From Arthrobacter antibioticus (GTDB lineage: Bacteria; Actinomycetota; Actinomycetes; Actinomycetales; Micrococcaceae), in contig NZ_JASISQ010000001.1 in the NCBI RefSeq assembly GCF_030063205.1, forward strand, positions 62,001-126,000: a DNA stretch of 64,000 nucleotides, in the 5' to 3' direction. This document shows positions 25,800 through 34,095 of this stretch, piece after piece. The number at the start of each line of letters is the position of its first letter. The stretch's first letter is position 1. Both the position numbers and the translations under genes were made by a program. The notes beneath the pieces are model-generated. The model did no database searches. It saw nothing but the letters and a program-made list of their open reading frames with translations, and was not told where the DNA came from.

Positions 25800-28541
25800 G
25801 TGAGTGATTCTGCCAAAACGGCCCCCCTGTCCAAAGCCTCTGCCACGTCCAAATCCGGACTAGATGCAGGCCAAACGCCGCGCTTGTTGGTTCTCGATGG
25901 CCATTCCATGGCTTTCCGGGCTTTCTACGCCATGCCGGTGGATAAGTTTGTGACGCAATCTGGCCAATACACCAACGCCGTCCATGGGTTTACCGCCATG
26001 TTGCTGACAATGATCCGTCAGCAAAAGCCAACGCACGTGGTGGTGGCCTTTGACCTTGACACTCCAACGTTCAGATCCCTTGAATACACCGAATACAAGG
26101 GTGGGCGCAACAAGACCCCCGAGGAGTTCCACGGCCAGATCGACCTGATCATCAAGGTCATGGAAGCGATGAAGATTCCCACCATCTCGGTGGACGGGTT
26201 TGAAGCGGATGACATCATCGCCACCCTCTCCACCCAGGGTGAAGCCGCCGGGTGGGACGTTGTGGTTGTTTCGGGGGACCGCGACGCGTTCCAGCTCATC
26301 ACCGAAAAAGTTTCGGTTCTCTACCCCAAAAAAGGCATCTCAGATATCCCGCCGATGGATGCTGCGGCCGTCGAAGCCAAATATTTCGTGTCCCCTGAGC
26401 GCTATTCTGACCTTGCCGCTCTGGTGGGTGAAACCGCCGACAACTTACCTGGCGTACCCGGCGTCGGACCCAAAACAGCAGCCAAGTGGATCAACCTGTA
26501 TGGCGGACTTGAAGGCATTTTTGAGAACCTGGATGCCATTGGCGGCAAGGTGGGTGAGTCCCTGCGCGCCCACGTTGATGACGTCAAGCGCAACCGCCGG
26601 CTGAACCATCTCCTGCGTGATATGGACTTGCCCGTGGCGATCGAAGATACGCTCCTGCAGTCACCGGATCGGGAAGCAGTAGAGGAATTGTTTGACTCGC
26701 TGGAATTTAACCAGCTGCGTAAGCGTCTGTTCGATACGTTTGGTGAGGAGGAGACGGTCGACGCCGGCGAGGCTCACCAAATCCCTGCTCATGAAGTGCT
26801 GGCTGAGGCCAGTGCCCTGGAATCTTGGCTTGCTGCAACACCGGCCAAAGAAAACGTTGCCGTGGAAGTTCTCAGTCACAAGGCAGGATTGGCTCAGGAA
26901 GCCACAGCAGTTGCCCTTGTGCGAGCTGATTCAGCTGTTGTGGTTGATCTTAGCGGGGCCGATGATGAGCTTGAGTGTGTTCTCGCCGCATGGCTTGTCT
27001 CCGATGCCCCCAAGGTGGCGCACGAATACAAGGATGCACTGAAGGCGCTGTCCCTGCGTGGCCTGTGGCTAACTGGTGTGGTTGATGACACGGCGCTGTC
27101 CGGGTATCTGATCCAGCCTGATCGGCGCAGCTACGAACTGGCTGAATTGAGCCAGGTCCACTTGAAAACCGGGTTTAACACCGGCAACAGCACCGAGTCA
27201 GGTCAACTTGATCTGGGTCTTGAAGAGGACACCAAATTTGTCGACGCGGTCCAACGCGGATACGTGGCCCTGCTGCTGAGCGCGCACTTTGCGCCGATTC
27301 TCCAAGAACGCGGCGCTGCCAAACTGCTGCGGGACATGGAGTTGCCGCTGGCCGCCGTGTTGGCTCAGATGGAGCTGACAGGAATCGATGTCTCACAAGA
27401 ACGGCTTGCTACGCTGCTGGCAGACTTCACAGCCGCCATGAACTCAGCACAGCAAGGTGCCTTTGCCGCGATTGGTCACGAGGTTAACCTCGGCTCGCCC
27501 AAGCAGCTTCAAGAAGTGCTGTTTGAAGAGCTCGGTTTGCCCAAAACCAAGAAGATCAAAACAGGGTTTACCACCGACGCCGCCTCGCTGAAGACGCTCT
27601 TGGAAAAAACTGGGCATGAATTTTTAGCCCAACTCATGGCACACCGTGAAGCGTCGAAACTAAAGCAGATGGTTGAGACCCTGAAAAAATCTGTAGCCGA
27701 GGACGGGCGCATTCACACGACCTACGCGCAAAACGTGGCTGCCACCGGGCGCTTGTCATCAAATAACCCGAACCTGCAGAACATCCCGATCCGCACTGAG
27801 GAAGGTCGGCGGGTCCGGGATATCTTTGTTGTCAGCGAGGGCTACGAATGCCTGCTTGCCGCCGATTACTCACAAATTGAAATGCGTATCATGGCGCACC
27901 TCTCAGGTGATGCCGGACTGATTCAGGCCTACGCCGAAGGTGAGGATCTGCACAGGTACGTTGGCTCGCACGTGTTTGAAGTGGCACCCGAGGAAGTAAC
28001 CTCCGCCATGCGCTCCAAAGTCAAGGCCATGTCCTACGGTTTGGCCTATGGTCTAACCAGCTTCGGACTTTCCAAACAGCTTGAAATTTCGGTAGACGAG
28101 GCTCGCACGCTAATCAAGGACTACTTTGACAGGTTCGGTGGTGTACGCGATTATTTGCGCGGTGTTGTTGAACAAGCACGCGTCGATGGGTACACCTCAA
28201 CCATTGAGGGCCGGCGCCGCTACCTGCCTGATCTCTCAAGCACCGACAGGCAGCTGCGTGAGCTAGCTGAACGGATTGCGTTGAACTCGCCCATCCAGGG
28301 CTCGGCTGCGGACATCATCAAGCACGCCATGCTGGGTGTCAGCAAAGAACTCACATCGCAGGGACTCAAATCACGGATGCTGTTGCAGGTTCATGATGAA
28401 TTGATTCTTGAGGTTTGGCCAGGAGAGCTTGAATCGGTGAAAGCACTCGTCATCAAGCAGATGGGCGCAGCCGCGGAACTAACTGTCCCCTTGGAAGTCC
28501 AAGTGGGCCTTGGCGCCAGTTGGAATGACGCCGGACACTAA
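25800..28541 (+). CDS. polA: DNA polymerase I
   Basis: This is a family A polymerase, 913 aa from the GTG at 25800 (ATG at 25779 or 25782 would add up to seven residues). The 5'-3' exonuclease/flap domain has LLVLDGHSMAFRAFYAM, FEADDIIATL and GDRDAFQL. The middle proofreading domain is degenerate, as usual in actinobacteria. The polymerase domain has motif A (AADYSQIEMRIMAHLSGD), motif B (RSKVKAMSYGLAYGLTSFGL) and motif C (QVHDELILEV). It fills gaps after excision repair and removes RNA primers, which fits the nearby uvr genes. Confidence 0.94.
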   Translation: MSDSAKTAPLSKASATSKSGLDAGQTPRLLVLDGHSMAFRAFYAMPVDKFVTQSGQYTNAVHGFTAMLLTMIRQQKPTHVVVAFDLDTPTFRSLEYTEYKGGRNKTPEEFHGQIDLIIKVMEAMKIPTISVDGFEADDIIATLSTQGEAAGWDVVVVSGDRDAFQLITEKVSVLYPKKGISDIPPMDAAAVEAKYFVSPERYSDLAALVGETADNLPGVPGVGPKTAAKWINLYGGLEGIFENLDAIGGKVGESLRAHVDDVKRNRRLNHLLRDMDLPVAIEDTLLQSPDREAVEELFDSLEFNQLRKRLFDTFGEEETVDAGEAHQIPAHEVLAEASALESWLAATPAKENVAVEVLSHKAGLAQEATAVALVRADSAVVVDLSGADDELECVLAAWLVSDAPKVAHEYKDALKALSLRGLWLTGVVDDTALSGYLIQPDRRSYELAELSQVHLKTGFNTGNSTESGQLDLGLEEDTKFVDAVQRGYVALLLSAHFAPILQERGAAKLLRDMELPLAAVLAQMELTGIDVSQERLATLLADFTAAMNSAQQGAFAAIGHEVNLGSPKQLQEVLFEELGLPKTKKIKTGFTTDAASLKTLLEKTGHEFLAQLMAHREASKLKQMVETLKKSVAEDGRIHTTYAQNVAATGRLSSNNPNLQNIPIRTEEGRRVRDIFVVSEGYECLLAADYSQIEMRIMAHLSGDAGLIQAYAEGEDLHRYVGSHVFEVAPEEVTSAMRSKVKAMSYGLAYGLTSFGLSKQLEISVDEARTLIKDYFDRFGGVRDYLRGVVEQARVDGYTSTIEGRRRYLPDLSSTDRQLRELAERIALNSPIQGSAADIIKHAMLGVSKELTSQGLKSRMLLQVHDELILEVWPGELESVKALVIKQMGAAAELTVPLEVQVGLGASWNDAGH

Positions 28542-28591
28542 ATTTTGCGCGCCACAAGTTGATACTTGGAACGTTTATGAAAGGTAAGTCA

Positions 28592-30055
28592 ATGCCGCAG
28601 AGTTTTGAGCCGCAGAATTATAAGCCGCAGAATTATGAGCCGGCCAACACCCGCCAGAGCCGATCGTTTCCCTACGAGCTGCGCTCATTCCCCATCCGGT
28701 TCGAGGATGAGGAGGTCTCAAATGAGATCTCTTCGTGGATTCAGGCGGTAGCCATGGGCTTCTACGGAAACGCGCCTACCTCAGAATTAGAAAAGAAATA
28801 TGTAGCATGCGAACAGGTTGATGAACGCATGGCAATCGGCGCCTACCTCTGTAACTCCTCCGCTCCTGCCGGGGCCTGGGGTGTGGAATACCCTGTTGCT
28901 ACTTATGCATATCACCGCAAAACGTTGAACGTTGGTGCCGGTACGTTACTTCCTGTCCACCAGATAACTGCCGTGACAGTGCGGCCCAGCCATCGTCGTC
29001 GTGGGTTACTGCGGGCCATGATGGGCTCCGACCTGGCCCAAGCCAAAGCAGCAGGGATACCGATTGCGGCGTTGACGGCGTCAGAAGCCACCATTTATGG
29101 ACGTTTCGGTTTCGGTGTGGCAACGCATGAATGCGAAGTGGAGGTATCTGTTAAGGGTGGCATAGCGTTCCACAATCCTGCTGCGGCGGCACAAGGCTAC
29201 GTGGAAGTCGCTGAGGCCTGCGTAGTCAGGGATCTACACAACGAAATCTTTGCCCAAGTGCACAGCGGCACTTATGGCTCAATCGGCCGGCATGACATGT
29301 ACCGGCTGATGGTTTCCGGTCAAGGCAGCTACGAATCGATGGAGTCAACGAAGAACATTCGGGCGGCCCTGCACTACAACGCAGCAGGCACTGTTGATGG
29401 ATACGTCACTTACAAACCTCTGGAGGACCGCTCCCCGTCCATGGTTGAGGTGGTTGACCTGCTAGCCACCAACCAGGACGCGTACCTGGGCTTATGGCAT
29501 TTCTTAGGCTCACTTGACCTAATCGATGTCATTAGATGGCGTGAGGCCCCGCTCATTGATCCGCTGGAGTGGGCCATGGAGTCAAAACGTGACTACAAGC
29601 GAACCAAGACCGAGGACCACTTATGGCTGCGAATTCTGGACGTGCCAGCAGCCCTGGCCGCGCGTGATTACCAGCGTGACGGGAGCATCACCATTCATGT
29701 TGGTGACCCGCTGGGGCACGCCTCGGGCATATTTCGTATCGACGTGGTTCACGGCAGGGCAACAGTGAAGCGTCTGAACGAGGACTATTCAATGGCAGAA
29801 GTACATTCAATGGCAGAGAGCACAGAGCCACCCCACGCCCCTGGCACTCGTGCGCAGCAGGCCGCTCACGCAAATGTTTCAGAGCCGGCACTGGATATGG
29901 GTGTGGCAGAATTATCTAGCCTCTATCTGGGGGCAGTCTCAGCTCAGACTCTCAGTGCTGCAGGTCGGATACATGAACGTATTCCAGGGGCTGCAACTAC
30001 CTTCGACGCTTTGTTCGCACCGGCAGCCTCCCCGCATTGCCTGACAAGCTTCTAG
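28592..30055 (+). CDS. Eis-like GNAT N-acetyltransferase
   Basis: This is a 487-aa Eis-family protein. The acetyl-CoA site is in ITAVTVRPSHRRRGLLRAMM, and LTASEATIYGRFGFG marks the second GNAT-like fold; an SCP2-like C-terminal region follows. It ends in ...LTSF; in Eis enzymes the terminal phenylalanine carboxylate acts as the catalytic base, so the end looks intact. Relatives acetylate amines, including aminoglycosides. It is longer than usual because of an N-terminal EPQNY-type repeat and an Asp/Ser/Glu-rich insertion around 395-430. Start ATG 28592 has AAGG upstream; 28577 is an alternative. Confidence 0.85.
   Translation: MPQSFEPQNYKPQNYEPANTRQSRSFPYELRSFPIRFEDEEVSNEISSWIQAVAMGFYGNAPTSELEKKYVACEQVDERMAIGAYLCNSSAPAGAWGVEYPVATYAYHRKTLNVGAGTLLPVHQITAVTVRPSHRRRGLLRAMMGSDLAQAKAAGIPIAALTASEATIYGRFGFGVATHECEVEVSVKGGIAFHNPAAAAQGYVEVAEACVVRDLHNEIFAQVHSGTYGSIGRHDMYRLMVSGQGSYESMESTKNIRAALHYNAAGTVDGYVTYKPLEDRSPSMVEVVDLLATNQDAYLGLWHFLGSLDLIDVIRWREAPLIDPLEWAMESKRDYKRTKTEDHLWLRILDVPAALAARDYQRDGSITIHVGDPLGHASGIFRIDVVHGRATVKRLNEDYSMAEVHSMAESTEPPHAPGTRAQQAAHANVSEPALDMGVAELSSLYLGAVSAQTLSAAGRIHERIPGAATTFDALFAPAASPHCLTSF
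28607..28641 (+). repeat. 15-bp in-frame tandem repeat at the N-terminus of the Eis-like gene
   Basis: GAGCCGCAGAATTAT (28607-28621), AAGCCGCAGAATTAT (28622-28636) and the partial GAGCC that follows encode (E/K)PQNY repeats. Confidence 0.8.
29787..29818 (+). repeat. 18-bp partial tandem duplication in the Eis-like gene
   Basis: ATTCAATGGCAGA occurs at 29787-29799 and again at 29805-29817, with a period of 18 bp; it encodes the repeated SMAE peptide in the C-terminal insertion. Confidence 0.75.
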
Positions 30056-30389
30056 TTCTTTCCTCGGGTCCTTCTGCTGGGTAGGGGAAGCCTGCTGGGA
30101 CTGGTAAGACTGTTGGGTCGGGGGAGATGACCGGCCAATTTGCTGCACTTTTGCGCTCCCACCCACAAGCAACTAGACTAAATGGGCATGTCGTGCAATA
30201 TGTGGGTTACTTGGTCAGCAATGCTGGCTTGGCCACCTACGCACCTTGCATGAACTATGTGCATGAACTATCCGCAGGAACCCCTGCAACCATAATAATT
30301 CCGGACCCATTTTCGGTGAGAACGCGATACCTCGCGGCCTTGCTGCCGGGTTCGGCGAAACCAACTATCCACATCGGAGCCCCTACTAC
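30056..30389. other. Intergenic region and long leader upstream of rpsA
   Basis: These 334 bp hold the rpsA promoter (listed separately) and a predicted leader of roughly 200 nt. The left part has repeated CTGCTGGG-like segments (30071-30098). An 88-codon ORF in the region runs out of frame into the rpsA start and looks spurious. A GGAG ribosome-binding site precedes the rpsA ATG. Confidence 0.6.
30151..30179 (+). promoter_or_regulatory. Predicted rpsA promoter
   Basis: TTGCGC (30151-30156) and TAGACT (30174-30179) are separated by 17 bp. Initiation near 30186 would give a 5' leader of about 204 nt. Confidence 0.5.
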
Positions 30390-31871
30390 ATGACCATCAC
30401 GACCCCCGAGAAGACTAGTACCACTCCCGTTGTTGCCATCAACGACATTGGTACTGCTGAAGAATTCCTCGCCGCAGTAGACGCAACCATCAAGTACTTC
30501 AACGACGGAGACCTCGTCGAAGGAGTAGTTGTCAAGGTTGATCGCGACGAAGTTCTGCTCGACATCGGTTACAAGACCGAAGGTGTCATCCCCTCCCGTG
30601 AGCTGTCCATCAAGCATGACGTTGATCCCGGAGACGTTGTCTCCGTTGGCGATCAGGTCGAAGCTTTGGTCCTCACGAAGGAAGATAAAGAAGGCCGCCT
30701 GATTCTCTCCAAGAAGCGCGCACAGTACGAGCGCGCCTGGGGCGACATCGAGAAGGTCAAGGAAGAAGATGGTGTCGTTACCGGTACCGTCATCGAAGTG
30801 GTCAAGGGTGGACTTATCCTCGACATCGGTTTGCGCGGCTTCCTGCCCGCATCACTGGTCGAGATGCGCCGTGTGCGCGACCTCGCGCCCTACATCGGTC
30901 AGCAGATCGAAGCCAAAATCATCGAGCTGGACAAGAACCGCAACAACGTGGTTCTGTCTCGCCGTGCCTGGCTTGAGCAGACCCAGTCCGAGGTACGTTC
31001 CACGTTCCTTAACAAGCTGGAAAAGGGCCAGGTTCGTCCCGGCGTTGTCTCCTCCATCGTCAACTTCGGTGCATTCGTGGACCTTGGCGGCGTAGACGGC
31101 CTCGTGCACGTTTCCGAGCTGTCCTGGAAGCACATCGACCACCCGTCCGAGGTTGTCGAAGTTGGCCAGGAAGTCACCGTCGAGGTTCTCGAAGTGGATC
31201 TGGACCGCGAGCGTGTATCGCTCTCGCTCAAGGCTACGCAGGAAGATCCGTGGCAGACCTTCGCCCGCACCCACGCCCTCGGGCAGGTTGTACCGGGTAA
31301 GGTCACCAAGCTGGTTCCGTTCGGCGCGTTCGTTCGCGTTGAAGACGGCATCGAAGGCCTCGTCCACATCTCCGAGTTGGCAGTACGCCACGTGGAGTTG
31401 GCCGAGCAGGTTGTCTCCGTTGGTGATGAACTGTTCGTCAAGGTCATCGACATCGATCTGGAACGTCGCCGCATCTCGCTGTCCCTCAAGCAGGCCAATG
31501 AGGGTGTTGACGTCGACTCCACCGAGTTCGATCCAGCGCTCTACGGCATGGTTGCTGAGTACGACGAAGAAGGCAACTACAAGTACCCGGCTGGCTTCGA
31601 TTCCGAAACCAACGAGTGGCTTGAAGGCTACGAAGACCAGCGCGCAGTATGGGAGCAGCAGTACGCTGACGCTCAGACTCGCTGGGAAGCACACAAGAAG
31701 CAGGTCGCCGAGCACGCCGCAGAAGATGCAGCTGCTGACGGCGCCGGTGAAGGTGGCGAGTCCGCAGGGACCAGCTACTCCTCCGAGCCTGTTGTTACCG
31801 AATCAGGTGCCGGCACCTTGGCATCCGATGAGGCACTTGCTGCGCTGCGCGAAAAGCTGACCGGAAACTAA
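30390..31871 (+). CDS. rpsA: 30S ribosomal protein S1
   Basis: This is a 493-aa S1 protein with four S1 RNA-binding domains at about 36-105, 120-190, 207-276 and 292-362; FGAFVDLGGVDGLVHVSELSW and FGAFVRVEDGIEGLVHISELA mark repeats 3 and 4. After ~residue 370 comes an acidic, flexible tail ending in EALAALREKLTGN, as in other actinobacterial S1 proteins. It promotes mRNA binding to the 30S subunit. Strongly biased codon use fits high expression. A TTCG-capped hairpin terminator follows. Confidence 0.96.
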   Translation: MTITTPEKTSTTPVVAINDIGTAEEFLAAVDATIKYFNDGDLVEGVVVKVDRDEVLLDIGYKTEGVIPSRELSIKHDVDPGDVVSVGDQVEALVLTKEDKEGRLILSKKRAQYERAWGDIEKVKEEDGVVTGTVIEVVKGGLILDIGLRGFLPASLVEMRRVRDLAPYIGQQIEAKIIELDKNRNNVVLSRRAWLEQTQSEVRSTFLNKLEKGQVRPGVVSSIVNFGAFVDLGGVDGLVHVSELSWKHIDHPSEVVEVGQEVTVEVLEVDLDRERVSLSLKATQEDPWQTFARTHALGQVVPGKVTKLVPFGAFVRVEDGIEGLVHISELAVRHVELAEQVVSVGDELFVKVIDIDLERRRISLSLKQANEGVDVDSTEFDPALYGMVAEYDEEGNYKYPAGFDSETNEWLEGYEDQRAVWEQQYADAQTRWEAHKKQVAEHAAEDAAADGAGEGGESAGTSYSSEPVVTESGAGTLASDEALAALREKLTGN

Positions 31872-31936
31872 TTTCGGTACAGTAATTTGCTCAAACTAGT
31901 TGCGCTAGAGCTTTAGCTAACGCAGTGGCGTTGTGC

Positions 31937-31964
31937 GGGTCCTCCACCTTCGGGTGGGGGACCC
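31937..31964 (+). terminator. rpsA: rpsA terminator, stable TTCG tetraloop hairpin
   Basis: GGGTCCTCCACC (31937-31948) pairs with GGTGGGGGACCC (31953-31964) around a TTCG loop, with a single G-U pair. It lies 66 nt after the rpsA stop. Confidence 0.8.
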
Positions 31965-32033
31965 ACACTTGTTAACAGCTGATAAAACCACAGTGTTGGG
32001 AACCAAGAATATTGTGGGTGTAACTCGGCTGAC

Positions 32034-32771
32034 CTAGCGGTGAGGGCTAACTGAGGTATCCACCCACTGCGTACCAGCAGCGGCTAAATTATAGCGACCG
32101 GCAGTTAACGATGCCAAACGCGCGGTGGCAGAAGCTATCACTGCGGCATCGTCGGGCATCGCCAGGCCCACATGAGTGGCAACGGCATGGTACTCATTAC
32201 CAGTCATCGTATAACCCGCACTGCGCAACTCGTTCTCCAACCGACCAGCCTCCGCATGCGGCAGGGCAATTTGGAACAGGCTCAGCCGTTCGCGCCGTAC
32301 AAGCGGGGCTTTGCTAACTGCCGAGCTGACAGATTCTGAGTAGGCCCTCACTAAGCCCCCTGCGCCCAACAGGATCCCGCCAAAATAACGTACGACGACG
32401 GCGCACACATCGCTTAGATCAGCGGCGGCTCCCGCCGGGGTGCCGCCGGGACGCGTCTGGCGCTTAAGCAATGCCTCCAACATTGGCATGCCCGCTGTCC
32501 CAGAGGGCTCACCATCGTCATTTGATCGTTGCACCCCACGCTCTGCGCCAATCACAAACGCTGAACAGTGATGCCTCGCATCATGAAATTCACGCCGCAG
32601 CTCAGCTACGAGGTCACGCGCTGCGGACTCATCCTCCACCCGGCGCAGGACAGTGATGAAACGGGAACGTTTGATGCTGAGCTCGTGGCGGAAATCGGGA
32701 CCGGCCGCCAAGGTGGTGTAAGTGTTGCGGCCGGGCGTGGCACGCTGAGATTCGGGTGTCTGGCTCACCAT
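32034..32771 (-). CDS. YigZ/IMPACT family protein
   Basis: This is a 245-aa IMPACT-family protein with the SIKRSRFITVLRRVEDESAA start, the DARHHCSAFVIG segment, NDDGEPSGTAGMPMLEAL, and VCAVVVRYFGGILLGAGGLVRAYS; the C-terminal DUF1949-type ferredoxin-like domain is present. The family binds nucleic acid or ribosomes, and its role in bacteria is uncertain. Translation may begin at the GTG at 32768, which is 6 nt after a TAGACT -10, rather than at the ATG at 32771. It is divergent from coaE with a 19-bp gap. Confidence 0.9.
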   Translation of the reverse strand: MVSQTPESQRATPGRNTYTTLAAGPDFRHELSIKRSRFITVLRRVEDESAARDLVAELRREFHDARHHCSAFVIGAERGVQRSNDDGEPSGTAGMPMLEALLKRQTRPGGTPAGAAADLSDVCAVVVRYFGGILLGAGGLVRAYSESVSSAVSKAPLVRRERLSLFQIALPHAEAGRLENELRSAGYTMTGNEYHAVATHVGLAMPDDAAVIASATARLASLTAGRYNLAAAGTQWVDTSVSPHR

Positions 32772-32774
32772 TTC

Positions 32775-32784
32775 AGTCTAGTCT
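32775..32784. promoter_or_regulatory. Back-to-back -10 boxes of a divergent leaderless promoter (yigZ / coaE)
   Basis: On the plus strand TAGTCT (32779-32784) lies 6 nt before the coaE ATG at 32791. On the minus strand TAGACT (32780 down to 32775) lies 6 nt before the GTG at 32768. The two hexamers share the central TA, and neither gene has a ribosome-binding site, because the whole gap is only 19 bp. Confidence 0.55.
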
Positions 32785-32790
32785 GGACTC

Positions 32791-33993
32791 ATGCTCTCCT
32801 TAGGTCTCACCGGCGGCATCGCCGCCGGCAAATCACTGCTCAGCGCCCGGTTCCGTGAGCTGGGCGCCCACGTCATAGATGCTGATAAATTGGCCCGCGA
32901 AGTAGTGGCGCCCGGGACTCCAGGCCTTGACGCCGTGGTGAATCAGTTTGGGCCTTCGCTGCGCCTTGCCGACGGTTCACTTGATCGCGCACAACTTGGT
33001 TCTCTTGTGTTTTCCGACAAAGCAGCCCGGGAATCGCTTAACTCCATCATTCATCCTCTTGTGCGAGCAGAAGCGGAGTCGCTCAAGCGTGCGGCGGGAG
33101 CCGGCACCATTGTGGTTCAGGACATTCCACTGCTCGTGGAGACAGGGCAGGGTGCCAACTTTCACCTCGTGGTGGTGGCGCAGGCGGCCACGGATGTTCG
33201 GGTGGCACGGATGGTGCGTGAGCGCGGCATGTCCCCCGAAGACGCACTGGCCAGAATCGCGGCTCAAGCCACTGACGATCAGCGGGCTGCCGCAGCAGAT
33301 GTGGTGATAGTCAATGAAGGCGCACCAGAGCAGGCCTTAGCTGAACTGGATGCACTGTGGCATCTTCGCCTGCTTCCCTTCGCCGCCAACCTGGCTAGCG
33401 GAGTCAGCGCACCTGGTCCCGGCTCGGCAATGATTGTACCGAGCGATCCGAACTGGGCGTACCAGGGGGCAAGGATCATGGCACGGCTGGCCAAGGCTAC
33501 GGGGGAGAATGCCGTGGGTATAGACCATATTGGTTCCACGGCCGTGCCCGGACTGGCCGCCAAAGATGTTCTAGACCTACAAATTAGGGTCCGCAGTCTC
33601 GATGTTGCTGACGCCTTGGCCCAACCACTAGCGGAGGCGGGCTATCCGTCTCGGAACGGTGAATGGTGGGATACGGGCCATGACTTTGCTGGGGGGAGTA
33701 AAGGCCAGCGGTGGGAGAAGCGGTTCCACAACTCGGCCGACCCTGGCCGCCCGGTAAACCTGCATATTCGGGTTGACGGCTCACCGGCTGCGGTCTTTGC
33801 TGTGACATTTCGTGACTGGCTCCGCGCTTCACCCGAGGCCACGAGCCAGTATGAGTCCCTCAAGCGCGCTCTTGCCAGAAAGCACTCCGAAGATACTTCA
33901 AGTGCCGCCTACGCTACGGCAAAGGAGCCCTACTTTGCTGAAGTGGTGCCTGACATGGCTGCGTGGTTGGTCAGGCATAAAACGTTCGGGTAA
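32791..33993 (+). CDS. coaE: Dephospho-CoA kinase fused to a GrpB/UPF0157 domain
   Basis: This 400-aa two-domain protein combines dephospho-CoA kinase (residues ~1-195) with a GrpB-like domain (~210-395). The kinase has the Walker A loop GLTGGIAAGKS at 6-16, VIDADKLAREVV, and VQDIPLLVE; it phosphorylates dephospho-CoA in the last step of coenzyme A synthesis. The GrpB domain has DHIGSTAVPGLAAKDVLDLQI and VNLHIRVDG, typical of the nucleotidyltransferase-like GrpB family. The fusion is known in actinobacteria. The start is probably leaderless. Confidence 0.93.
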   Translation: MLSLGLTGGIAAGKSLLSARFRELGAHVIDADKLAREVVAPGTPGLDAVVNQFGPSLRLADGSLDRAQLGSLVFSDKAARESLNSIIHPLVRAEAESLKRAAGAGTIVVQDIPLLVETGQGANFHLVVVAQAATDVRVARMVRERGMSPEDALARIAAQATDDQRAAAADVVIVNEGAPEQALAELDALWHLRLLPFAANLASGVSAPGPGSAMIVPSDPNWAYQGARIMARLAKATGENAVGIDHIGSTAVPGLAAKDVLDLQIRVRSLDVADALAQPLAEAGYPSRNGEWWDTGHDFAGGSKGQRWEKRFHNSADPGRPVNLHIRVDGSPAAVFAVTFRDWLRASPEATSQYESLKRALARKHSEDTSSAAYATAKEPYFAEVVPDMAAWLVRHKTFG

Positions 33994-34020
33994 AAGACAC
34001 TCAAGCGAGTAGTTGCCCAT

Positions 34021-34066
34021 TAAACAGTGTTGGCCCGCACCACCTGGTACGGGCCAACACGGTTTA
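34021..34066. terminator. Bidirectional terminator between coaE and a convergent gene
   Basis: GTGTTGGCCCG (34027-34037) pairs with CGGGCCAACAC (34050-34060). TAAAC (34021-34025) and GTTTA (34062-34066) extend the stem beyond one mismatch, giving an A-run and a T-run on opposite sides. Confidence 0.85.
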
Positions 34067-34095
34067 ACAGCGAACTACATTTTGTGTTGAGAAAA

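Noticed and set aside
30127-30393. 88-codon ORF ending at the rpsA start
   Set aside because: No ribosome-binding site, no recognisable domain, and it overlaps the rpsA start out of frame; the region fits an untranslated leader.
30852-31715. Long minus-strand ORFs (up to 287 codons) opposite rpsA
   Set aside because: Shadow frames created by the strong codon bias of rpsA; the + strand encodes a clear S1 protein.
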